DNA of 64,000 bases, from contig OU452216.1 of NCBI GenBank assembly GCA_911728435.2, positions 1,295,981-1,359,980 of the forward strand. Direction: 5' to 3'. The position numbers and the translations under genes were made by a program. Below, piece after piece: positions 55,347 through 64,000 of this stretch; positions within the stretch are counted from its first letter, which is position 1, and every line of letters starts with the position of its first letter. Below the pieces are notes generated by a model. It was not told the DNA's origin and made no database searches. It saw only the letters and a list, made by a program, of their open reading frames with translations. Source of the stretch: Apoderus coryli. Lineage: Eukaryota; Arthropoda; Insecta; Coleoptera; Attelabidae.

Positions 55347-58300
55347 GACTATATAGCCAATAACAACTTGGCATAGGCAAGTCTACCGACTCGGCCGGAA
55401 GCACCGTCCACCCATTCAACCTCGATCCACGCGACCAGGTACTTTAATACCATAAGCCCGTCGATGCGCGCTTGCACATGTGGGCATGTCCTTTTGATAA
55501 TTATTAAATGTTTTTAAATTAACAACTTCATATTATACGAACTTACTACAACTTCGCCATTTTAACAATGATTCTATCTTCCAAGCCACTGTGGCGCTTT
55601 TTCTCTATATTTAATACTATTCAGGCTTCAAGCATTATTGTACCAGGAAGGCTACGTTATATCCCGAACTACTTATGAGATTTTCAAGATAGATGATCCT
55701 CGCGAGATGGCCGGCAGCTAACAATCGTGAAGGCCGTGGTCGTACGATGGATATTCTATTTTAAGGGCGCCACATGATTTGGGTTTTACATCCCGGGATC
55801 ACCTAAACCGTATCGTAACTCTAAATCATGAAAAACCATTAGACACAAACTAATCTCTCTCCAGGGAATAACTACAACTTCCAAACGGCTAAGTATGCTT
55901 ACCAAAATTAAATAAAACACCGAAATAAAATCAGTCAATTTAATAAATAATAAATAATTAATTAATTTTAAATGAGGTTATGTTTCCAGAACATACGGCA
56001 AGTAGATCGGTCAAAGTTTCAAAAATTCAATATTGACAAATTAAGGAATACGTTTAAGATGTGATACTATTTATGTGAAATGACAATCATGTATAACTTT
56101 AGCGAAAATAGTAAAATACCGCTAGCACAGTAATTGAGATAACTTTCGGCGAAATAAATTAAACGCGCCTACGTTTATCAAAACACTGCGACATAGTTAT
56201 AACACAACACTATATAACGGACTCACCCTGTATACCCGACGTGTACACATTAAGCTCACACCAGAGTTCACAACTCGCCGCTATTAAATATAAACGCAAG
56301 TAACACACGCTAACACGGCTGAATGCCGTTGCGAAAAGCTTTCATATAAGTACATAAATCGTAACTATTATCATCGATACACAATATTCGCAATTGGTAG
56401 AGATATCTTATAGAAAAAGGTAAATATCAAATATTCAAATTATCATTACTAAGAAAATTACTCTTTTGACTATTAAATCGACTGCAATCTAAAGACACAT
56501 TGGCTGATGGCCAGAACTAATCTGTTACACAAAATTATATCTATAAACTAAACGGTTCAATTTAAATCTTCATAAGTAAATAACAGACTGAATGTCACTA
56601 ATAAATTTAACAAATTAACTCACAGTTTGGCAGCATACTACACCTATAGTTACAGCTCTTCGAAACCAAGGCGTTGACGAAAACATTGCCCAGTGCCATG
56701 TTCACAAACATCCAGTCCAAAATAACCATAGTCAGGCTGGTGGATAAGCAATACTTATCAGGTACTCCAAATACCAAAGACTCTACTACCGACAGAAAGG
56801 CTAACAGCCGCTGGCAGGAGTCAGATAAAACCAACCAAAAGGTCGCAACCAACCACATCTATTGGTCGCCAGTTAACAGATAAACCCGTAAGAAAAACCC
56901 TAAGAGTAATGTACTTTTAGTAATTGAAAGAACTACAGTGAATTATACTGACCTCACGCGTTGGGAGGGTTTTCTTGGTAGAAATAGGTGTTGAAATAAT
57001 TCTCAATTTATATTAAAGAGAACGAATAGTTGATGCTAAAATTGGTAGCAATAATAATAAGTACTGCGTAAATTGTTAATCAGTAATTCATTTTACTCAC
57101 GTGGTGCCGAGACGAACTTAATCCTGCTTTCCAAGCAGTTAAAAACTTCAAATAATACTCTCAACAAGTCCAAAACTATCCACACGAAGTTTTTATATGC
57201 CACAACAGCCTCAAATATTCCCCAGAATGGGTTAAAAATTATCTCCAATAATTTTTATATATGGAACTCCCAAAATGGCCGAATAGGCTGTCGCACTCAC
57301 CAAGACCATCAATAGAAAAATGACTTGTAAACCCAAAAATGGCAAGGACATCCTCAAGTCTTGCAAACCTAAGTTTCACGAATTAAAATGACCCTAAAAG
57401 GACTTAACTTTGACAGGTAAACTGCCTAAAAATATCGATATTAGGGAATTACTATCGACTTTTGACTAAACCCTATAACCAATATTAATAATGACGAAAA
57501 GTAACAAACGCAACGCCACTGATAAATCTTATTATGCGGTTATATAACGTCAAACACTAGCTATCTCTGTTACGTCTTCCAATAATATATAACGCAGGTA
57601 ATAAGAAGCTTTATGCTGAGAGAGTTGGTAACACTGGAAATATGCCTGCAAATTCATCAAGTGACATAGCGAATGACATATAAACCTTGGCAATCTGCAA
57701 AACATATGTTTACATCGAATAATAAATTAATTAATATGTAATTACCAAGTAAAAACGGTTAATCATCATTGGTAATACTATCCAACAGTAGATAAAATAA
57801 CGGTAAGTATGCCATCACACAGCATTTTTATATAATAACAGCATTATGTGCAAGATGATAACAACATAACCTACAAAGTATATTGTGATATGCTTAACCC
57901 GTGAAATAAGTAATTTCTACCGCAATTTTAGGATAATTTGGGTCTAACCACTTGGTGAACTACAGAAGACAAAGCAAACAATCATCCCACAGTCGATCAA
58001 GCGTTGAAAACAATAATTTCACAGAAAATTCGAGCGTAAAACATAGACTAAGTACCGGAGTGCCAAAACAGAAGAAATATGGGTAATCGGTAAAAGGTAG
58101 GGCTTCAAATACGTTAGATATAAGTTAATTTAGTCCTCTACTACTCGTAGGAGGGCGATGATCAAAATAGGATTAGGAATTAGTGCAAAAACTTGATGTA
58201 AAAGCTAGAAACGGACATGGACTTAAAAATAGGGCTGCACCAACTCACAGGACGTAAACACGGCTACCAAACCATCTAAAAACAATACAGAGAATAGCCT

Positions 58301-58642
58301 AGGACACATTTAACTGGTAAGTACCTATAGTTATTTACAATTACTATAAAATTACGCTAAAACAGTCTCGCATATTTCAGGATATTGACAGTGATAAATC
58401 AGGGCCATAAATTATATCACACAAGTGGCAAATGGAGTAAAATACCGTAACAATGAACTGTGTATAAGTGTTCAATAAAGTTGGGTCAAAACAGGTACCA
58501 AAATGTGTTTTACTTTGCCAAATAGAACGGTAGACACTTGGTAAGGGGTAAGTACTTAATCTTTTCGGTGTAAACGGTGTTCAAAAGGTAATAGGTGGTA
58601 GGGATTAAGTCAATAGTAACGCTAGCTTAAATTTTAACGTTA
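55347..58642. other. Unidentified non-coding block, copy 2
   Basis: Counterpart of 12827-16089, including repeat fragments A (about 55370-55415) and B (58298-58560). It has about 30 extra bases near 58022 (AGAAAATTCGAGCG) relative to copy 1. Confidence 0.4.
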
Positions 58643-61032
58643 CAACTACGAGAAGTTTTCAATCGTTTCCGTAAAAGTTACTTTAAGATTCAACTGGACA
58701 AATCAGAATTTTTGAAAAAGACAGTACAATATTTAGGACACGTTATAACCCCTGACGGAGTCAAACCCAATCCCGAAAAAATCTCTGCTATAAAAAATTT
58801 CCCAATTCCTAAATCCCAAAAAGAAATTAAAAGTTTTTTAGGCCTATTAGGATATTATCGTCGTTTCATTAAGGATTTTGCAAAAATTACAAAACCTATG
58901 ACTAGATGTTTGAAAAAGAATGCCAAAGTTATACATGACAAAGATTTCATTGAATCATTTAACATTTCAAAACAATTATTAACTAATGATCCTATTCTTC
59001 AATACCATTTATACTTACCACAGACGCTAGTAATGTAGCAATCGGAGCAATACTTTCTCAAGGTACAATACCCAATGATAAACCAATAGCATATGCCTCT
59101 AGGACTTTAATTGAAACAGAATCTAAATATTCAACTATAGAAAAAGAAATGCTAGCCATAGTATGGGCATGCAAATACTTTCGCCCGTACCTGTATGGAC
59201 GCAAGTTCACAATTTACACTGACCACCGACCTTTGACATGGCTATTTAATATCAAAGAACCTAATTCAAAATTGATACGCTGGCGCTTACGATTAGAAGA
59301 ATTTGATTACAATATTGTTTATAAATTAGGAAAATCTAACACGAATGCTGATGCATTATCTCGCGTAGAAATTAACGCTTTAGAAAACGAATCAATAATA
59401 AATAATCCAGGCAACATAAATGAAGAATCAGTAGAATTTTTAAGAGAATATGTCGAAAATGTTACAGAAAATTTAAGGGAACTAAATAACTTAACTCGAA
59501 ACCAATCACCACAACCCAGTACAAGTAGAGAACCCTCACAGAAACCAAAATCAAAAATTAGCATCATTTCTGATATTCAAATTAGACCACCCGATAACCC
59601 TATTCCTGACCCTGATGACACTCAACATTCAACAGCTAATGCGACTACAAACGATGGAATAAAAATATTAGACGAAATCATTAATAATAAAGTAAATCAA
59701 ATTTTAGTTTATAGTTGGCCTCATCCAAAATTAAATGTTGATATAGAAAATTACGAAAATCACAAAATTGTTACTCTAAAAATGCCAAAAACAAACAATG
59801 CAAAACTTGTTTTTGATTTTTTAAGAGATTACACTACTTCAGGAAAAACATATTATATCTACTTTCAAAATGATCAATTATATATCGATTTTAATAACGT
59901 TTACCTAAAACAATTCACAGAAAATGCCCCTAAATTAGTAAAATGTACCAAATTAATAAATACAATTAAAAGTCCTTTAGAACAAATTTTAACAATTAAA
60001 ATGCATCATGAAGGAAAAACTAACCACCGTGGAATTAATGAAACTTATGAACATTTAAAGAAAAATTATTATTGGATAGGAATGAAACAAACAATAACTA
60101 ATTTTATAAATTCCTGTGATATTTGTCAAAAAACGAAATACGCTAGGAAAGATCCATATTCACCTTTAGTACTAACAGAAACAGCATCGAAGCCCTTCCA
60201 AATTATCCATATCGATGTCTTTGTTTTTGATGGACAAAAATATTTAACATTAGTTGATTCCTTTACAAAATTCGGACAAGTAGTCCCTATTGTAGGTAGA
60301 ACAGCTATACACATCAGTAACGCTTTAGTAAAATATTTTAGTTCTTTCGGTATTCCTGAAAAGCTTATTATAGACAACGGAAAAGAATTTAATAATGAAA
60401 CTGTAAATGAACTTTTAAAATTGCATAAAATCAAATTACATCTTACTACCCCTTATCACCACGAGTCAAACGGTATCGTTGAGAGATTCCACTCTACAAT
60501 AATAGAACACCTAAGAATCTTAAGAGAAACTTATCCTAATGAAAAAGAAAACCTAATAGATTACGCAATTCTTGCATATAATAATACAATTCATACTGCT
60601 ACAAAATTTACCCCTTTTGAACTAACATTCGGTCATACAAACTCCAGAGACCCCAATGAAATATTTTCATCAGATTCTTTTTATACAGATTATGCAGAGA
60701 ACCACAAAAGAAAACTTGAACACACATATAGGAACGTCAATGAAACTCTTAACTCCCAAAAAGGAAAAATCATTAAAAAACGCAATAAACATGGCGACAA
60801 TAATGAATTTCAATTAGGACAAACGGTTTTCAAACAAAATCCCTTAATCAGAAATAAGAAACATAATAAATTTGTCGGTCCCTATAGAATTACAAAAATT
60901 CTCGAACATAATAAAGTAGAAATTACCAGTAAAAATAATCTTAAGAAAAAACAAATAATCCACATTAAGGAACTCAAGAAACCCCCTGTTGTTTCAGATT
61001 CCTCTACACCTACTCAACAGTTGGAGACCTAA
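58643..61032 (+). pseudogene. pol: Errantivirus pol remnant with long open RNase H-integrase frame, copy 2
   Basis: The same 5' cut (58643) and the same shared frameshift near 58995 as copy 1. After that the frame is open to 61032 (627 codons from 59149): the later RNase H motifs ([16 protein letters not shown]), integrase zinc finger, the three acids in IHIDVF, IIDNGKEF and SNGIVERFHS, and a basic C-terminal tail. None of the three copy-1 lesions is present. No reverse transcriptase catalytic core, gag or LTR accompanies it, so it is not a functional provirus. Confidence 0.9.
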
Positions 61033-62204
61033 CCTACCCTAACATACATAACCTTAATCACAATCCTGGACTGTTACCTCTTAAATTAGGTAATGCACAA
61101 AATAGAATAGATTATTGGTCATTTATTCAAATTTTTGAGCGCTTCAAAATAACTTCAACTTAATCAAAAATATCTTCGATAAAAGTCATGAATATAAAAC
61201 TGAATATTTTAATAGACTATACTTAGCAAAGAGCTTAGAAAATAAAGTATATATGCAACTGAAACAGTTAAATCCATACATTAATATAAACCTTAGTCAA
61301 AGAAATAAAAGAGGATTAATTGATGGCTTAGGATCAATAATAAAATCAATAACTGGGAATTTAGATCAAAATGATGCCGCAAAATATGACAAAGCAATCG
61401 AAAAACTTTCTGATAATCAACTAAAAATAAAAACATTGGTCAAAGATCAAATTACTTTATTGGAAAAATCAATTTTGTTCTTTAACACTACTGTTCAGTC
61501 TCTGAATCACAATCAATTATCATTACAAACAAAAATTAATAAACTCGAATATGTCATGAAGAAAATTACTATTCAAAATTTAAGTACTTATAACTATTAT
61601 CTAATGCAAACTTTATTATTTCAAGTAATTATAGCATTTCAGCAAATATACGATGTGGTAGAGAAAATTGAGATAGCTATATCATTCTCAAAAATAAATG
61701 TTTTTCATAATGCCATAATAGATCCCAATGAACTTCTTGAAGAACTAAAACTTGTCAATTTAAAATTAAATCAAAATAAATTACCTTTTGAGCCTGTTTT
61801 GGAAAATATTGTACTTTTTGAAAAAACAATGGAAATCAAGAGTTACTCTAAATCAAATAAAATCATATTTATAATAGAGATACCAATAGTAGACGGTGAA
61901 CATTATAATTATTATCACCTCTATCCTTTACCTACATTTCAAAACAATCTGTATAACATCATAATACCCACAAACAAATTCCTAATCCTAAATGAGCAAA
62001 ATTATGGACTTTTCGATGGAAAATGTCCAGAAATCGAAAATGAAGAATTTCTATCCAACGAAGCAACATCGATACGACTTGAAAGAGAAGACAACCCCTG
62101 TGAAGTTCAATTATTGTTATTTTCCAAAAACATTACGAACTGTCATCCAGTGTCAACTAAAATATCAAGTGTCAAAATTCAAAAACTCGAAAACAATAAA
62201 TTAA
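61011..62204 (+). pseudogene. env: Errantivirus env, truncated, copy 2
   Basis: The frame from 61253 matches copy 1 (furin-type RNKR followed by GLIDGLG). It lacks the copy-1 TAA, having GAA there, but a 28-base deletion near 61138 shifts the N-terminal part. The C-terminal third, including the membrane anchor, is gone: homology stops at 62201 and an unrelated stop follows at 62219. Non-functional. Confidence 0.85.
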
Positions 62205-63238
62205 AATATAATAACGAGTGATCTTCGCGTCTTTGTCGAAAAGTGGGAAAAAAAGGCCAAAAATTGGGCGGAATTGGCATATAGCCACGCCGAAGGCGTG
62301 GCCCCCGCTTTATTGATATAGAAACTTTATTTTTTGCAGATCGGAATAAGCTACTTATCAGAGCTGATTGGATGCATTAAAATTATGTATTTTAATCATT
62401 TATTCACCTCTGTAGAAACGTAATTAAAGTGTGAGAAGGAGGTGAATAACTTTTTCTACGAGGAAATTCAAGAAAACAACAGTACAAAACTGCAAAAAAT
62501 GCTACTACTAAATCAATAAATTTACCTTTTTTCAACATCCACACATACAATGAAAGCATTTTGATTTATACTAGGCACTGTTCTAAACACGGGAGTGCAC
62601 TTTTACGGTATGATACGGCCCTTTATTACATTTTTAATTGTAAACTAAAAATGTTGGAAATTCTTCGACACTTTGTACATCAATAACCTAGAAAAATTGC
62701 GAAAATCGCGGTTGCCACACTTTATTTGAACACTTTCATCATACACATATTCCTCATAGTTTCACGCAATATATTTACACATGGAATATGATTAGATACT
62801 TAATTTTACAACAAATTTAATTTACGCAACTCCCACAATAATATAACAAATATTAAAACATTATTTTATGTAAAAAAACTAATAATTTATACTTATTTTT
62901 ATTTTACTGCTATTCACATGAACTAAATCTGGCAGAGTAGTAAAATTTATTCCCACCAGAAAGGTTACAATTTCAATTAATAATGCAAAAAAGTTCAATG
63001 ACCCGTGAAGTGGGAGGAGTTGAGTATGTGCAGACGGGCTACTAATTACAACCAATCAATGACCTTTATTTAATATCTTATGCTTATGCAACCTCCAACA
63101 CATCATTATGGTATTTACGGTTGCATAACCTCATCTATGGAATAAGACACTTTTCGATGCTCTTTAATTTTGTCTAAAGTATATTGCAATCGAAAAACTT
63201 TTAAATCTTTAGAAATTTTTAACGTACACTTTAAATTT
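62202..63238. other. No gene recognised; GC-rich hairpin at its left end
   Basis: Begins with a locally less AT-rich stretch containing a perfect hairpin (62283-62301), then ordinary AT-rich sequence. No exon with convincing splice sites and no TE protein is seen. Confidence 0.4.
62283..62301. repeat. GCCACGCC-GAA-GGCGTGGC hairpin
   Basis: A perfect 8-bp GC-only-rich stem with a three-base loop, followed by CCCCCGC. Very unlike the local composition. It could be a structured end of an element or a scar of foreign DNA; the sequence alone does not say. Confidence 0.6.
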
Positions 63239-64000
63239 ATATACAGGGTGAATCAAAAATGTATTTCTTTATTTTGTTAAGGTGAAATAGTATTGTTTTG
63301 AATAACTTTTTGATTTCTTTAGATTTCAAATCAAGATTTTTTTAAAAGTTAAACTATAAGCTCAAATTTATATACAGGGTGAATCAAAAATGTATTTCTT
63401 TATTTTGTTAAGGTGAAATAGTATTGTTTTGAATAACTTTTTGATTTCTTTAGATTTCAAATCAAGATTTTTTGAAAGTTAAACTATAAGCTCAAATTTA
63501 TATACAGGGTGAATCAAAAATGTATTTCCTTATTTTGTTAAGGTGAAATATTTTGAATAACTTTTTGATTTCTTTAGATTTCAAATCAAGATTTTTTGAA
63601 AGTTAAACTATAAGCTCAAATTTATATACAGGGTGAATCAAAAATGTATTTCTTTATTTTGTTAAGCTGAAATAGTATTGTTTTGAATAACTTTTTGATT
63701 TCTTTAGATTTCAAATCAAGATTTTTTTAAAAGTTAAACTATAAGCTCAAATTTATATACAGGGTGAATCAAAAATGTATTTCTCTATTTTGTTAAGGCG
63801 AAATAGTAATACTTGGAATAATTTTTTGATATCTTTAGATTTCAAATCAAGATTTTTTGAAAGTTAAACTATAAGCTCAAATTTATATACAGGGTGAATC
63901 AAAAATGTATTTCTTTCTTTTGTTAAGGTGAAATAGTATTGTTTTGAATAACTTTTTGATTTCTTTAGATTTCAAATCAAGATTTTTTTAAAAGTTAAAC
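63230..64000 (+). repeat. Satellite of about 130-bp units with mariner-end motif, truncated by window
   Basis: TATACAGGGTGAATC recurs with ACAGGG at 63243, 63374, 63504, 63628, 63759 and 63889 (spacings 131, 130, 124, 131, 130). Units are nearly identical apart from one short deletion and a more diverged fifth unit. Each contains CAAAAATGTATTTC, AATAACTTTTTGATTTCTTT and AAAGTTAAACTATAAGCTC. The array runs past the end of the window. Confidence 0.95.

Larger units (their letters stand above)
45853..62201 (+). repeat. Segmental duplication, copy 2
   Basis: Matches 3299-19675 in the same order and orientation. Differences: no 1533-bp insert (empty site near 47730), no ATT-flanked MITE (empty site at 48372), an added 2090-bp mariner, a deletion of about 150 bp in the right arm of F1 near 48240, about 30 extra bases near 58022, a 28-base deletion in env near 61138, and loss of everything after 62201. 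Confidence 0.9.

Overview
The window looks like repeat-rich insect nuclear DNA. It is AT-rich, has short introns (about 58-86 bases) with GTAAGT donors, and carries insect errantivirus, Jockey-type LINE, mariner, hAT, piggyBac and Penelope-type sequences. No rRNA, tRNA, CRISPR or bacterial operon is visible. The insect order cannot be fixed from sequence alone. Nearly all bases are transposable elements (TEs) or their debris, often nested. Two host genes can be assembled from splice signals; both lie on the minus strand and are invisible as long open frames.

Region by region. 27-677: a complete six-exon micro-exon gene for an 88-residue coiled-coil protein, with introns all in phase 2. 678-3298: AT-rich, with fragments of an unidentified repeat. 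3299-20340: copy 1 of a segmental duplication. It holds two fold-back palindromes, a decayed DDE transposase, a hAT (Buster type) element cut at one end, an unidentified 3.2-kb non-coding block, and an errantivirus remnant (pol, env, 3' LTR). 20342-45850: a single-copy block of nested TEs, crossed by a second minus-strand host gene with supported exons at 41951-41827, 37394-36853, 31772-31509, 22475-22409 and a terminal exon at 22345-22266. Its introns hold Penelope-type fragments, a structurally complete hammerhead ribozyme at 32977-33020, a piggyBac element inside a Jockey LINE, a LINE inside a mariner transposase gene, and long-inverted-repeat elements. 45853-62201: copy 2 of the duplication, with a 2090-bp DD41D mariner inserted in it and its env cut short. 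62202-64000: unannotated sequence, then a satellite of about 130 bp running off the window.

How the parts relate. The two duplication copies share their old lesions (errantivirus pol cut at the same base, the same pol frameshift, the same hAT frameshifts) but differ by clean insertions. Copy 1 alone has a 1533-bp insert flanked by AAAG and a 446-bp MITE flanked by ATT; copy 2 alone has the mariner flanked by TA. Each copy therefore gives the empty site of the other's insertion. The motif TACAGGGTG, the outer end of the local mariner-like elements, recurs in the autonomous mariner, in MITEs, in both arms of several long palindromes and in every unit of the terminal satellite, so one TIR family seems to have seeded much of the local structure.

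Limits: all calls are from reading the sequence, with no database search, folding software or transcripts. Element boundaries are accurate to a few bases only where empty sites or target duplications define them.
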